A stretch of 64,000 nt of DNA, taken from NCBI GenBank assembly GCA_021772095.1, contig JADYXR010000128.1, positions 62,001 through 126,000 on the forward strand, in the 5' to 3' direction. The first letter of the stretch is position 1; every line of letters begins with the position of its first letter. This DNA comes from Candidatus Obscuribacter sp. Lineage in GTDB: Bacteria > Cyanobacteriota > Vampirovibrionia > Obscuribacterales > Obscuribacteraceae. The translations under genes and the position numbers were made by a program. Below, piece by piece: positions 38,326-48,064 of the stretch. The notes under the pieces were generated by a model that saw nothing but the letters and a program-made list of their open reading frames with translations, was not told the DNA's origin and made no database searches.

Positions 38326-38491
38326 ACTCGAGAATCGCTCTCCACAATTGAGTCTTTGCGTTTGCACTAATTTAGTTATAACTCTAATTCCAGGATATCA
38401 TCACTTTTCTGTTCCAACATCGGGTTAACCCCGAATTCGGCTGTGTCAGATTCATGACTGAAAGCCACGCAAAATATGACAGATCGAAAAA

Positions 38492-38518
38492 GTCAGAAAA
38501 ACTGTCCGAATTTATGAC
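38492..38518. repeat. Dispersed 27-bp imperfect palindrome, copy 5
   Basis: Starts GTCAGAAAAACTGTCC and ends AATTTATGAC. It lies downstream of the dnaK terminator and upstream of the minus-strand gene at 38325. A further diverged pair (GTCAGATTCATGAC) is nearby at about 38445-38460. Confidence 0.7.
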
Positions 38519-38556
38519 GTCACAACATCTGCCTTCAGCCGGTTGCCCCATTGACG

Positions 38557-38588
38557 AAAAACGAGCCCGTCATGTTCCGACGGGCTCG
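38557..38588 (-). terminator. Rho-independent terminator of dnaK
   Basis: On the minus strand CGAGCCCGTC pairs perfectly with GACGGGCTCG (38588-38579 with 38571-38562, 7-nt loop), followed by TTTTT (38561-38557). It lies 27 nt past the dnaK stop. Confidence 0.9.
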
Positions 38589-38614
38589 CATTCAACTTCT
38601 GACTTTAGAAGGGT

Positions 38615-40606
38615 CTATTCTTCGCGGAATTCCGCGTCGACGACATCTTGTTCGGAGGCAGTGTATCCACCACCATCTTCGCCACCACCGGCACTATAGT
38701 CGTAGCCGGCGTTGTCGTAACCCTCTTCATACTGTCCGCCTGCGGCGGCGCCGCCTTCACCTTCAGCCCATGATTCGTTGACGGCATCTGCTTCCGTCTT
38801 CAGGCCTTTGGCGCGGGCTGCTTGTTGCAAGAGAACCAGGGCACCTCTGAGTTCGTTCATGATCGATTTCAGTGTGTCGAGGTCTGCATCGTCTTTGAGT
38901 TTCTGCCTCAAATCGTCAACCAGCATTTCGGCTCTGGATTTTTCTCCAGGGCTGACAGCTTCGCCGAGATCGCGGATCTGACGTTCGACTGCGTAGCAGA
39001 TGCTATCGCCTTCGTTCCGTACATCGGCAGACTCCTTGCGGTTTCTGTCGTCCGCGGCATGAGCTTCCGCTTCGCGGATGGCGCGCTCGATGTCGTCCTT
39101 GCTCATGTTGGTTGAAGCAGTAATCGTGATCTTCTGCTCTTTGCCGGTCGCCTGGTCACGTGCTGTCACGTTCAAGATACCGTTGGCATCGATGTCGAAG
39201 GTCACTTCGATCTTTGGTTGCCCACGAGGAGCCGCTGCGATTCCGTCGAGGCGGAAGTTTCCGAGCAGCTTGTTGTCACGAGCCATCGGACGTTCGCCCT
39301 GGAAGACATAGATGTCGACTGCCGTTTGATTATCTTCGGCGGTCGAGAAGACTTCTGTCTTTCTGGTTGGAATCGTAGTGTTGCGATCGACCAGCTTGGT
39401 CATAACGCCGCCCATGGTTTCGATACCAAGGGATAGCGGAGTGACGTCGAGGAGCACAACGCCCTTAACTTCACCACCCAGAACGCCGGCTTGAATAGCA
39501 GCTCCGACCGCAACTACTTCGTCAGGGTTGACGGTTTGGTTGGGTTCTTTGCCACCGGTCAAACTTGCAACAAGTTCTTGGACTGCTGGGATCCGAGTAG
39601 AACCACCGACGAGTACAACCTCATCGAGTCCTTCAAAATTCAATTTGGCATCTTTCAATGCCTGTTCCATAGGATGGCGGCATCGCTCAACCAGATGACG
39701 GGTCAACTCGTTGAAACGAGCTCTCGTCAGCTTCATCTCAAGGTGCTTTGGACCTGAAGCATCGGCTGTGATGAACGGCAACGAGATGTTTGTCTCGGTC
39801 ACCGCTGACAGTTCGATCTTCGCTTTTTCCGAAGCTTCTGTAAGCCGCTGTAGTGCTTGTCTGTCTTTTCTGAGGTCGATACCTTCGAGGTTCATAAACT
39901 CGTCGGCTACCCAACCCACGACACAAGCGTCGAAGTCATCTCCTCCCAGGTGCGTATCGCCTGAAGTCGATTTGACCTCAAACACGCCTTCGCCCACTTC
40001 GAGGATAGACACGTCGAACGTGCCGCCGCCAAGGTCGAATACGAGGATTACTTCATTCTCTTTCTTATCAAGACCGTACGCGAGCGCTGCCGCTGTCGGC
40101 TCATTAATGATTCTGAGAACTTCGAGACCGGCAATGGTGCCGGCATTCTTGGTCGACTGTCTCTGTGAATCGTTGAAATAAGCCGGACATGTAATGACCG
40201 CGCTCGTAACTTTTTCACCGAGATACTTCTCAGCGTCTTCTTTGAGTTTGCGCAGGATCATCGCGGAAATTTCTTCCGGCGAATAATCCTTCCCTTGAAT
40301 CGCGACTTTGCAACCGCCGTCGGCCCCTTCTTTCACTTTGTACGAAACAAGCTTCTTTTCCGAGTCGACTTCATTGAAGCGACGACCCATGAAGCGCTTG
40401 ATTGAGTACACCGTGTTCTCAGGATTCAAAACAGCCTGGCGACGTGCCAACTGTCCGACAAGACGCTCTCCCGATTTGGTGAATGCCACCACCGAGGGAG
40501 TCGTTCTGCCACCTTCGGCATTGGAAACCACGGTAGGTACACCGCCTTCCATAACCGCGACAACGGAGTTTGTGGTCCCCAAGTCAATGCCTACTGATTT
40601 ACCCAT
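38615..40606 (-). CDS. dnaK: Chaperone protein DnaK (Hsp70)
   Basis: 663 residues from ATG 40606 ([14 protein letters not shown]); the frame continues to 40690 but that part is leader. Nucleotide-binding domain about 1-385 with [36 protein letters not shown] and [11 protein letters not shown]. The linker VLLLDVTP appears as [14 protein letters not shown]. Substrate-binding domain about 395-535 and a helical lid end in a Gly/Tyr-rich tail and [13 protein letters not shown]-dependent folding chaperone acting with DnaJ and GrpE, neither of which is adjacent. Cyanobacterial-lineage genomes often hold several dnaK paralogues, and the absence of grpE/dnaJ here is consistent with that. Confidence 0.96.
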   Translation of the reverse strand: MGKSVGIDLGTTNSVVAVMEGGVPTVVSNAEGGRTTPSVVAFTKSGERLVGQLARRQAVLNPENTVYSIKRFMGRRFNEVDSEKKLVSYKVKEGADGGCKVAIQGKDYSPEEISAMILRKLKEDAEKYLGEKVTSAVITCPAYFNDSQRQSTKNAGTIAGLEVLRIINEPTAAALAYGLDKKENEVILVFDLGGGTFDVSILEVGEGVFEVKSTSGDTHLGGDDFDACVVGWVADEFMNLEGIDLRKDRQALQRLTEASEKAKIELSAVTETNISLPFITADASGPKHLEMKLTRARFNELTRHLVERCRHPMEQALKDAKLNFEGLDEVVLVGGSTRIPAVQELVASLTGGKEPNQTVNPDEVVAVGAAIQAGVLGGEVKGVVLLDVTPLSLGIETMGGVMTKLVDRNTTIPTRKTEVFSTAEDNQTAVDIYVFQGERPMARDNKLLGNFRLDGIAAAPRGQPKIEVTFDIDANGILNVTARDQATGKEQKITITASTNMSKDDIERAIREAEAHAADDRNRKESADVRNEGDSICYAVERQIRDLGEAVSPGEKSRAEMLVDDLRQKLKDDADLDTLKSIMNELRGALVLLQQAARAKGLKTEADAVNESWAEGEGGAAAGGQYEEGYDNAGYDYSAGGGEDGGGYTASEQDVVDAEFREE

Positions 40607-40654
40607 ATCTTTGAAACTCCCTCTGCTCCCCTTTGATGAGGTGGAGACGCTGAA

Positions 40655-40660
40655 ATTATA
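40655..40660 (-). promoter_or_regulatory. Candidate -10 element of dnaK
   Basis: TATAAT on the minus strand, 49 nt upstream of the dnaK ATG, preceded by CGCAG. No TTGACA-like -35 is found 16-18 nt upstream, so this may use an activator or be coincidental. Confidence 0.4.
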
Positions 40661-40941
40661 CTGCGAGTCGAATGCCACGGGTGATGGCATTCTGATTTGC
40701 CGTTACGCAGGCAGCTTGTACTGCGCGACGGTTTGAATTGCGTTTAATTGTAGTACTAATGGTATTAAAAGTTTCATATTCAGTTTTTAAAAGCGATCAT
40801 ATTGTGCCCAGTTTGCACGAAAGCCCCGCATTAAACGGAACAATTCTCAAAAATTTAAAACATTATTCGCCCCTTTGCTAGTAATGATGGGTTTCCCAAA
40901 AAAATATCGGTGATTTCGTCAGAAGTTTTGAAATTTTGATT

Positions 40942-40969
40942 GGTCAGAAAAAATGTCCGAAATTCTGAC
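40942..40969. repeat. Dispersed 28-bp imperfect palindrome, copy 6
   Basis: Starts GGTCAGAAAAAATGTCC and ends GAAATTCTGAC. It lies 20 nt beyond the stop of the PATAN/GGDEF-like gene. Confidence 0.75.
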
Positions 40970-40988
40970 AAAACAACTCTGACAATTC

Positions 40989-42431
40989 TCAACGCGAAGG
41001 CGCCCGAGACAACGCCATCAAGGCTCCCAACGATTCGCAGCTGTCAGGTATGGCGGCAAAACCAACTGACGCGACGATCGGAAACGAATCTTTCTCCTGA
41101 GCTAAATGTTTCGACATTAAAATCTCAGCCAAACGCAACGCAAAAATTCTCGCCGACTCCAATCCCGTTTCCGGCATCAAAATTGCAAACCCGAGTGTCT
41201 CGTAATGAAATAGAGTATCGGTTCGTCGAATCAAACGATTGACTCGATCGACCACTTCTTGCAACGCCTGGATCGGCACCGGTTCGATTTTTTCTTTACG
41301 CCGCACCTTGATATCGAGCGTGACAACTGCGAATTCGCGTTTAAATCTTTCATAGCGAAAGAATTCCTTTTCGAGAAACAACAGAAACGCCGGATATGTA
41401 TAAACACCCGTATCCGGTCTGCGCATCACGCTTTCCACGCGCTTGACCTGACTCCAGTCAATGGTCGCATCGCGAGAGGATGCAGCCAGATCCGGCACCT
41501 TGTCTCGATAAGAACACAAACCACAACTGACTAAATTAAAAACGATAGGTACCCACTGCGGTTTGGGCAGCGGCACTCGACGCAAAATCTCAAGCACGGT
41601 ACTTTGATTATCAACTTCTTGATAGAAACGCTTTTGCATTTGCATCGGAGCACCGCAGCCGCCTTTGACCATCTGTTCGAAGAGCGTCTCGGACATAGTC
41701 GAGTGATTGCGGATCAGGTAAGTTTCAAGCCCGACTCCGATGTTTTTCAAGAACGTCTCATGATCTGTCAGAGCCGCTCCTTCCATCAACAAAATTTGCA
41801 CACCTTTGAATATAGTTTTTTCAGAGGTCTTTGGTTCTTTGAAAAATCTGAAACTGCCGGCGTTTACATTCACCAGCTCGAGGAAAGCATCGTCGCCGAT
41901 ACTGTCGCTGAAGACGCAGTGTACAGGCTCACCTTGAACGAAAAACAAAAAGGCGTTGCCGCTTGGCGTCTCAATCTCGAGCCGTCCAGTTCCCTTATTC
42001 ATTTGTATAGACTGCACGAGTGTCGGCATCGGCATGTCTAAAAGATCGCCTTCCAGAGTGGGTTTATGATGCTTCGTTTTGAGTGTGCGATTCTGCTCGG
42101 AGTTAGCCAGCGCGCGCCGAACGATGGTCGCGTAGATTTTTTGCGCGTCGATATCGACGCCTTCCCACTCAACTGCTGCAGTCGATAAACGTTCCAGTCG
42201 ATATTTAAAAGCGTTGGAATTCTTGTCGTGCAGAACCTTGAAAACGTACTCGTCAGGAGCCTCACCAAAGGGCAGTTGAAGAACAAACCCATTACGAGCG
42301 GCTTCCGCTTGCAGTTGTTTGATCTGGTCGATCGAAGGAGGCGCCGCTTGCTGCGGCAGCGATTGCACTCTTCTTTCGTCTTGACCCTTGTTTTGCAAAC
42401 TTCCTACGACAACACAGTCTTCGTGCTTCAA
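40989..42431 (-). CDS. PATAN (DUF4388) protein with degenerate GGDEF-like domain
   Basis: 480 residues as called from TTG 42431; the true start is uncertain since no candidate has a well-spaced ribosome site. Residues ~120-225 match a DUF4388/PATAN domain (MNKGTGRLEIETPSGNAFLF, GEPVHCVFSD), found in response-regulator-associated and c-di-GMP-linked proteins. Residues ~335-470 have GGDEF architecture (FLLFLEKEFFRYERFKREFAV, RLIRRTDTLFHYETLGFAIL). The GGDEF signature itself is replaced by HYETLGF, so cyclase activity is unlikely. It could bind nucleotide or a partner protein. Cytoplasmic, monocistronic. Confidence 0.75.
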   Translation of the reverse strand: MKHEDCVVVGSLQNKGQDERRVQSLPQQAAPPSIDQIKQLQAEAARNGFVLQLPFGEAPDEYVFKVLHDKNSNAFKYRLERLSTAAVEWEGVDIDAQKIYATIVRRALANSEQNRTLKTKHHKPTLEGDLLDMPMPTLVQSIQMNKGTGRLEIETPSGNAFLFFVQGEPVHCVFSDSIGDDAFLELVNVNAGSFRFFKEPKTSEKTIFKGVQILLMEGAALTDHETFLKNIGVGLETYLIRNHSTMSETLFEQMVKGGCGAPMQMQKRFYQEVDNQSTVLEILRRVPLPKPQWVPIVFNLVSCGLCSYRDKVPDLAASSRDATIDWSQVKRVESVMRRPDTGVYTYPAFLLFLEKEFFRYERFKREFAVVTLDIKVRRKEKIEPVPIQALQEVVDRVNRLIRRTDTLFHYETLGFAILMPETGLESARIFALRLAEILMSKHLAQEKDSFPIVASVGFAAIPDSCESLGALMALSRAPSR

Positions 42432-42586
42432 ACTCCGCCATTAAACTCGACGTACTCACTTCTGGCGCAAGATTACGTCGGTTGCATAAGCTTGTTCTAC
42501 CCAGAAAAGATTCAGTCAACCTTTCCTGGCGCCTGATGTGGAGATGTAGTCGACCGGTCTGGTTCAAAATTAGCGTCAGCAATCTT

Positions 42587-42614
42587 GTCAGAAAAACGAA
42601 CATTTTTTCTGACC
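42587..42614. repeat. Dispersed 28-bp imperfect palindrome, copy 7
   Basis: Starts GTCAGAAAAACGAAC and ends TTTTTTCTGACC. It lies 38 nt past the MBL-fold gene stop, between two minus-strand genes. Confidence 0.75.
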
Positions 42615-42651
42615 AACTTGCCACCACAAAATCTGACATCCACGCCAAACA

Positions 42652-43377
42652 TTACAGCTGGTTCAGCGTTTCACCGATCGCCAGAGCGTGAATCGATACT
42701 TTACTTCTCTCGCTTTTGGCTAAGCGTTGCAGATCGGAAGGCTGATAACGAAAAAATACCTGATCGAGCAGCGGTTGCCAATGCATTGGTACCAGACGAT
42801 CGGCGCCGATCTCCTCCGCCAATTTCAGCGCCTCTTCCGGCGAAGCGGTGGCGTATTTGCCACCAATCGGAACGCAGGCTGTGTGAATTTCGAGGTGCTT
42901 AACCGCTTCAGGTATAGCTGATGAATATATTGTTGCACCGGAATGATAGTAACCGGCAAAGTGATATCCGTTGACCGGCTTGGCAGGCGCTCGACTTCTG
43001 GCAAACATCGCCATAATCGTTTTGCCCAATCGGTTAAGCGGATGGTGAGCCGTTACAGCAGTCACCTTCACATCACCGAAGTAGAGCGATTGTCCGTGGT
43101 CCAACGCGATCATATCTTCGGCTCTGATCTGCTTTTTGAATTTTCGACGCATCCAGGCGATCAGTTTTTTCGGTCCGACAAACTGACACTTCCAACGTTC
43201 GTAAAGTTTCGGCGCTAGCAAAATTCCGGAGTCGAAGTGACCGTGACTGAAGAAAACAACGTGAGCTCTTGGAAGCTTATTTAGGTCTACGGGCTCGCAG
43301 AGATAAGGGTCGACGTAGATGTCGACGTTTGACACGTTGTAATGAACGGCGCTATGGCCGAGAAAAGTGAGCGTCAA
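42652..43377 (-). CDS. UlaG-like metallo-beta-lactamase-fold hydrolase with altered metal motif
   Basis: 241 residues, TTG start with GGAG nine bases upstream. The N-terminal strand MTLTFLGHSAVHY and DPYL are typical of the UlaG-like MBL family. The canonical HxHxDH motif reads HGHFDS, so its last His is replaced by Ser. Later ligands appear as TAHHPLNR and PMHW near the C-terminus. The family includes lactonases, phosphodiesterases and proteins of unknown role. The changed motif may mean a single-metal site or inactivity. Function not assigned. Confidence 0.8.
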   Translation of the reverse strand: MTLTFLGHSAVHYNVSNVDIYVDPYLCEPVDLNKLPRAHVVFFSHGHFDSGILLAPKLYERWKCQFVGPKKLIAWMRRKFKKQIRAEDMIALDHGQSLYFGDVKVTAVTAHHPLNRLGKTIMAMFARSRAPAKPVNGYHFAGYYHSGATIYSSAIPEAVKHLEIHTACVPIGGKYATASPEEALKLAEEIGADRLVPMHWQPLLDQVFFRYQPSDLQRLAKSERSKVSIHALAIGETLNQL

Positions 43378-43520
43378 AAGCGATGACTCCGACTCACTGT
43401 AAATGCTTCGAAACGTTATAACTGGCTAGTACAGGATGGAAATCCTAACATTTTTTAGCCAAGCAATTTCCATTCCTAGTAAAATCATAGGTTTCAAAAC
43501 AGTTGCTAAGCGTCTAGCGG

Positions 43521-45473
43521 ATGACGCACGAGGAAAGCGGACGAATGATGATTAATGGTTGGAGACTAGTACCAGTTGCACTGGTGGTTTGTATGGCTTC
43601 TTCGATCGGCCTCTCCGAGCCGGTGGAAGCGAAAAACAAAGCCGTTGAGCTGATGAAGTATCTCAATCCAGTTCCCGAGAAGACTTATTTGAATAAGTCC
43701 CAGGATCGTGTGATCAAGAAGAAAGGGTTTAAAACAGTAGCCGTCGAGGGTGCCAAACCCGTTGAAAACAAAGAATTGGGCTACTTTGCAATGGTGCCAT
43801 TGGAAAAAATTCAAGACAAAGATCTGGTTGGCAATCTTCTGAAAAACCAAACGGTGAGCGGGATTTCCGTGGTCGTGCCCTGGCGGCTTCTGGAGCCGGT
43901 CGAGGGAGAAATTAATTTCAAACCAATCGACGACCTTCTTGCCTTGTGCAAAGAACAAAACAAAACGATGATCTTGCGAGTCTCCACGTGCGGTGTCGAT
44001 AACAGCGCAAAATCCGACACACCTGATTGGGTGTTTCAAGATCCGGCAGCGCGTTCGATCATCTACACCGGCACCGATGGCAACGAGCATCAGATGCCAA
44101 TCTTCTGGGATCCGGCCTATCTGGCAAAATGGTCAAACTTGATCAACGAGCTTGGCGAACAATACGACAAGAATCCAAACATCCACAGTGTCGGCATCAC
44201 AGGCGGTGGCGTGTTGGCAGGCACTAATGTTCTTCCGGATTTCGTCGCGTCTGTAAAACGGACCACCGGCGCCGACATCATCACCAAGCCTGAGAAAGCA
44301 AAAGATGCCGACACCACAGGTAGTGACAAGCCTGCCGATGAAAAAGCGTCAGATGCCTCAGCCGACAAAACAGCCGACGGTGCTGACGCCGCAAAGACAG
44401 CGGACAAAGCAGCCGACGCAGCCACCGACAAACCTGATGAAAGTTTAACAACCACAACAACCGAGAAACCAGCCGACAGCACAACGGCGACAACAACGAC
44501 CGACTCGACGAGCGCTGACAAAACCGCTACATCTTCCGCTAAAACGGCTGATGAACCGGAAGACAAAGGACCAGGCAAAGAGGCTCGCAAAGAAGTTCAA
44601 CGCATTCTCGAGAAACAATTCGGCATGACGCACCGCCAACTGATCGAACACTGGAAGTACGTCGCTGACTTGTTCCCGAAAGCATTCACGACCACTCGTT
44701 TAAACTTCGATATCAGCCCACCAACGCCGAATCGTAAAGGACAAGATAGCCTCGATGAAATTTCAGATTACCTGGTCTATCGTTATGGCCAGCGCATTTA
44801 TTTAACCAGACAAAACGTTGCCGACGGCAAACATGGATTCGATGACTATCGCGTTCTGTTGAAATTCCATCCTGACACTTTGACAGGTTATCGCCTGCGT
44901 CCTGAGTTTCAAGCAAAGGAGCTGATCAAGCTGGCCAAGAATGTCGGCGAAGATGGTATCAGCTTCTGCGAAATCCCAATCGAACTAGTTAGCTCAACAG
45001 ATGAATCTGTTAAGTCCGGGCTTGCAGCATTGCACCAGGCCATGGGCTATCAGCTGGTTTCAAAAGAAGTCTCCATTCCAAAAGACTTGAAGGCAGGGTC
45101 TCCATTAAAAGCATCATTTATGTTTTTAAACCTGGGTGCTGCTTCAGCGATGAAGCCGTCAAGACAACTGGATAAGGACGTTGCCTCAAGTTTCAAAGTT
45201 CAACTGGAACTTCGCAACGCCAGCGGCAAACCAATCGCGCGCCTGCTGCACACCCCTGAAACGCCGACACACCAATGGGCCTCAGGCAAGCCAATCGCCT
45301 GGCAGGAAGAGTTGAAAACGCCGGCGCAGCTGGCGCCAGGGAAATATGACGTTTATCTCTCCCTGGTTGACACCGACACTCACCGCAAGGTGCAGTTTCT
45401 CCATGCCACCGGCACTGGTGCCCCCGAAGCATTCTTCGAAGCGCCAGTCGGCAGCATTCAGGTAACCAACTGA
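43521..45473 (+). CDS. Secreted TIM-barrel (GH42-like) protein with disordered insertion
   Basis: 650 residues from ATG 43521; ATGs at 43545 and 43548 are alternatives. Signal peptide about 14-38. Residues ~80-250 and ~355-520 together resemble a glycoside-hydrolase TIM barrel (VSGISVVVPWRLLEPVEGEI, KTMILRVSTCGVD, WSNLINELGEQYDKNPNIHS). They are split by ~100 residues of Lys/Asp/Ala/Thr low complexity (nt about 44285-44580). A C-terminal beta-sandwich (about 525-648, DUF4832-like) follows. The acid/base Glu after the NP-type strand is not obvious (VGITGGGVLAG), so hydrolase activity is uncertain. Possibly a polysaccharide-binding envelope protein. Confidence 0.7.
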   Translation: MTHEESGRMMINGWRLVPVALVVCMASSIGLSEPVEAKNKAVELMKYLNPVPEKTYLNKSQDRVIKKKGFKTVAVEGAKPVENKELGYFAMVPLEKIQDKDLVGNLLKNQTVSGISVVVPWRLLEPVEGEINFKPIDDLLALCKEQNKTMILRVSTCGVDNSAKSDTPDWVFQDPAARSIIYTGTDGNEHQMPIFWDPAYLAKWSNLINELGEQYDKNPNIHSVGITGGGVLAGTNVLPDFVASVKRTTGADIITKPEKAKDADTTGSDKPADEKASDASADKTADGADAAKTADKAADAATDKPDESLTTTTTEKPADSTTATTTTDSTSADKTATSSAKTADEPEDKGPGKEARKEVQRILEKQFGMTHRQLIEHWKYVADLFPKAFTTTRLNFDISPPTPNRKGQDSLDEISDYLVYRYGQRIYLTRQNVADGKHGFDDYRVLLKFHPDTLTGYRLRPEFQAKELIKLAKNVGEDGISFCEIPIELVSSTDESVKSGLAALHQAMGYQLVSKEVSIPKDLKAGSPLKASFMFLNLGAASAMKPSRQLDKDVASSFKVQLELRNASGKPIARLLHTPETPTHQWASGKPIAWQEELKTPAQLAPGKYDVYLSLVDTDTHRKVQFLHATGTGAPEAFFEAPVGSIQVTN

Positions 45474-45538
45474 CAAAGTCTGGTCGAAAGGCTGACGGGA
45501 AAACAATCCAGTCAGCTGATTGAAACAGCCTCAAACAG

Positions 45539-45564
45539 AACGGCTCCGTTAATTCGGAGCCGTT
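45539..45564 (+). terminator. Probable terminator after the GH-like gene
   Basis: AACGGCTCCG (45539-45548) pairs perfectly with CGGAGCCGTT (45555-45564) across a 6-nt loop, followed by GCTTTAATC. The U-tract is weak. It lies 66 nt past the stop. Confidence 0.65.
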
Positions 45565-45671
45565 GCTTTAATCAGCAAGTCCGCGCTCGAACGATCCAAC
45601 TATCGAGTGAAGCTCAGGTCGGCGGCGGCTATCGTTTCTGAAGACGCTGATTGAGGCCCGAAGCATCCACA

Positions 45672-47087
45672 CTACTGCAGGCCCTTAACCCACGAACTGA
45701 TGTCGTCAATCACTATGGCATCAACGTTGGTGGCTCGTTTCAAATATTCATTCGGCGTAGCCATTTTGCCCGAGCTTACCGCCAGCATGTGATTGAGTTC
45801 CGGGTACAGTTTAAACGTGCTCTGCGACTCATGCCCGGCAGATTTAACCGCGGACTTCCAACGTTCGAAGTCACCATCGGCGGTGACCTGATAATCTCGC
45901 CCACCCTGCAAGAACAAAATCGGACGATCCACAGTTTTGATTTCTTCAAGCGGATTATGGTTTCTCAAATCCAGCCAATATGCAGGCGCAGCGCCGAGAA
46001 TCACTTTCGGTAAATTGGCATCGGACTGCTTCAGCGCTTTCACTTTGGCCGCTTCCGCTTTCAGCAGTGCCAGTTGTTTCGAAGCCTGTGTTTTCAAATT
46101 ACCAGCAGTAGCCAGGTAATCAGCTTGTCTGACAATCGCTGTTTCAATCGGTTCATTACTGCCGGCCATAACAATAAATCCCCGTACATTCGCATCAGCT
46201 TTGGCAATCCGCGGAATCGCCATGCCACCGAGACTGTGACCAAGAATTACGATTTTCGATTTGTCTATTTTCGAATTGGCGCGAAGAACTTTGGCCGCCT
46301 CGACTGCATCATCAATGGTTTCTTCTTTGACTGTGAGCTTGAGAAGATCAGGTCCATTGAACAATTTACCGTGTTGCTTTGTCCGCTTCTCATAACGGAT
46401 GACAGCGACTCCTTTAGCAGCCAAACCGTGAGCAAGATCTCGAAACGGTTTGTTCGGTCCAATCGATTCGTCCATATCGTGAGGTCCGGAACCGTGAACA
46501 AGAACCACGGCTGGAAACGGTCCATCGCCGACTGGAAGCGTCAAAAGCCCCTCAAGCTGCCACTTTCCAGTGCCGACTTTTACTTTCTCATCTGTAAAAG
46601 ATTTTGCATCGGCATATGGTGCCTCCTTAAAATCACCTTTGTGTTCCTCGACGAAAAAGCCGTTGACCTTCGTCGATCCGCTGAACACAAGACGCACATC
46701 GACCGTTTCTTTTCCAAAAACCACTGGCACAAACACAGAGGTGTGCGGTCCGGTTTGCTCCACGCGTGGTGCCTTGCGTTCCTTATAAGCACCGTATTGC
46801 ATGGTCAATCCTTGCCACGCTAATTGCAGTTTAGGTGCAGGCAAAACTTTTTTTATGGTTGGATCGAGGAGCGCACCCGTTTGCGCAAATTTATTTGCCA
46901 CCATCAAGTCGATAAATGCGTTGGCGGAATTGATCAACGCTTGATTCGAAGGAGCCTTTCTAATGCGAGGTGCGGTGTTCGGCTTGGCAGCGATTGCTCC
47001 AGTTGCGTTGTGCTCGGCAATCGTCGACGTCAAAAGCACGCCGCTTGCAAGTGAGAGAATCACGCTCAACTTCAATGATGCGCGCAT
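45672..47087 (-). CDS. Secreted alpha/beta hydrolase with N-terminal DUF3887-like domain
   Basis: 471 residues from ATG 47087, chosen because GGAGG stands nine bases upstream. Signal peptide about 1-32. Residues ~45-150 match the DUF3887 domain (INSANAFIDLMVANKFAQTG, LQLAWQGLTMQYG). The hydrolase domain (about 175-470) has oxyanion loop VHGSGPHDMD, nucleophile elbow GHSLGG (Ser near 284), and late Asp (FLQGGRDYQV) and His (LNHML) residues of the triad. Dienelactone-hydrolase-like esterases of this build act on unknown extracytoplasmic esters. It is divergent from the gene at 47248. Confidence 0.88.
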   Translation of the reverse strand: MRASLKLSVILSLASGVLLTSTIAEHNATGAIAAKPNTAPRIRKAPSNQALINSANAFIDLMVANKFAQTGALLDPTIKKVLPAPKLQLAWQGLTMQYGAYKERKAPRVEQTGPHTSVFVPVVFGKETVDVRLVFSGSTKVNGFFVEEHKGDFKEAPYADAKSFTDEKVKVGTGKWQLEGLLTLPVGDGPFPAVVLVHGSGPHDMDESIGPNKPFRDLAHGLAAKGVAVIRYEKRTKQHGKLFNGPDLLKLTVKEETIDDAVEAAKVLRANSKIDKSKIVILGHSLGGMAIPRIAKADANVRGFIVMAGSNEPIETAIVRQADYLATAGNLKTQASKQLALLKAEAAKVKALKQSDANLPKVILGAAPAYWLDLRNHNPLEEIKTVDRPILFLQGGRDYQVTADGDFERWKSAVKSAGHESQSTFKLYPELNHMLAVSSGKMATPNEYLKRATNVDAIVIDDISSWVKGLQ

Positions 47088-47247
47088 CGTTTGAACCTCC
47101 AATTGTTCGACGGTCAGGGGCACACGCCCGCACCAGTTGCTTCCGAGACCTGACAACCGGAATACCAGCGTTCTGAGAGTATCAGAATTTCAATGTTTCG
47201 ATTTCACTACAAGGGGTCAAATATTAGAAAGAAACATTGTAAAGGTC

Positions 47248-48060
47248 ATGCCGGACAATTCTACTCAGCAAACAAATAATTGCGCTTACTGTCTCAAACC
47301 AGTGGTGGATGACTTTATTTGCGCTGAATGCATGAAGGAAAGGAATGTTTCGCTCGAGCGTGTCCGCGTGCCACCCGACGAGATCGTCGCCAACAATCAA
47401 GCGCCACGTTTGATCAGCAGTGCGTCCGACCGGGAGAACGATTTAAAAGTATCGCATGACGATTTTGAAAATTCGCAGGATAACCTGGAAATTTCAAAAC
47501 CGAAATCAAGCTCTAAAAAGTCGAAGAAAAACGACCCGGAATGGAAGAAGACGGCGCTGCATCAAGATTTTAACAAGATCAACGCGAGTGCAAACCTGAT
47601 CACTTACGCGCTGTTTTTTCCAGTCGCAGCTGTCGGTTTCGGTATAACGACAATGTTTGGATTTCCGCTGCCGCTGGCGGGAATCACAGCAATCGGACTA
47701 GCCGTTGGCTGGGTGATTTATCGTTCCGAACAAAAGGCGTGGTATCACTATGCCAGTTGGGTTTTCGAAACCGGACAATCTCTTGAATGCGATCTCGATC
47801 TTGTCTCTTCGGGTGAACTGGATCAACCTTATATTGTGCTCAAGGACGTAAACCGTTTGTCGCACGTCTACGACACCAAGGTCTTCAAGGTTGTGGTCGG
47901 CGATACTCAACAACTATATGTCGACCACAATGCACCGGGCGCGAAATTATCATTTCGTGCGATCGCTTATTTTGAGAAGAAACCGCAAGAGAACGTCGTA
48001 ATTTTTGAGTTAGCCGAGATGCGATTGTGGTGCAAACCTCACTTGAGCAGAGGGTTTTAA
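47248..48060 (+). CDS. Membrane protein with N-terminal zinc-ribbon motif
   Basis: 270 residues from ATG 47248 with AAGG just upstream; the longer frame to 47137 would overlap the divergent gene. Residues ~10-30 hold CAYCLKPVVDDFICAEC, a CxxC...CxxC zinc ribbon. A charged Ser/Lys linker leads to two membrane helices (about 115-155, FFPVAAVGFGITTMFGFPLP and the next). The C-terminal ~110 residues are soluble beta-rich. Topology suggests both ends in the cytoplasm. Family not recognised. Confidence 0.75.
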   Translation: MPDNSTQQTNNCAYCLKPVVDDFICAECMKERNVSLERVRVPPDEIVANNQAPRLISSASDRENDLKVSHDDFENSQDNLEISKPKSSSKKSKKNDPEWKKTALHQDFNKINASANLITYALFFPVAAVGFGITTMFGFPLPLAGITAIGLAVGWVIYRSEQKAWYHYASWVFETGQSLECDLDLVSSGELDQPYIVLKDVNRLSHVYDTKVFKVVVGDTQQLYVDHNAPGAKLSFRAIAYFEKKPQENVVIFELAEMRLWCKPHLSRGF

Positions 48061-48064
48061 ACCG

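Larger units (their letters stand above)
40607..40988. other. dnaK upstream region
   Basis: 382 nt, A/T rich. It contains a candidate dnaK promoter -10 and copy 6 of the dispersed element. No CIRCE (TTAGCACTC-N9-GAGTGCTAA) inverted repeat was found, so HrcA control is not indicated. No gene seen. Confidence 0.5.

Noticed and set aside
38615..40606. HrcA/CIRCE control of dnaK
   Set aside because: No TTAGCACTC-N9-GAGTGCTAA repeat was found in the upstream 380 nt.
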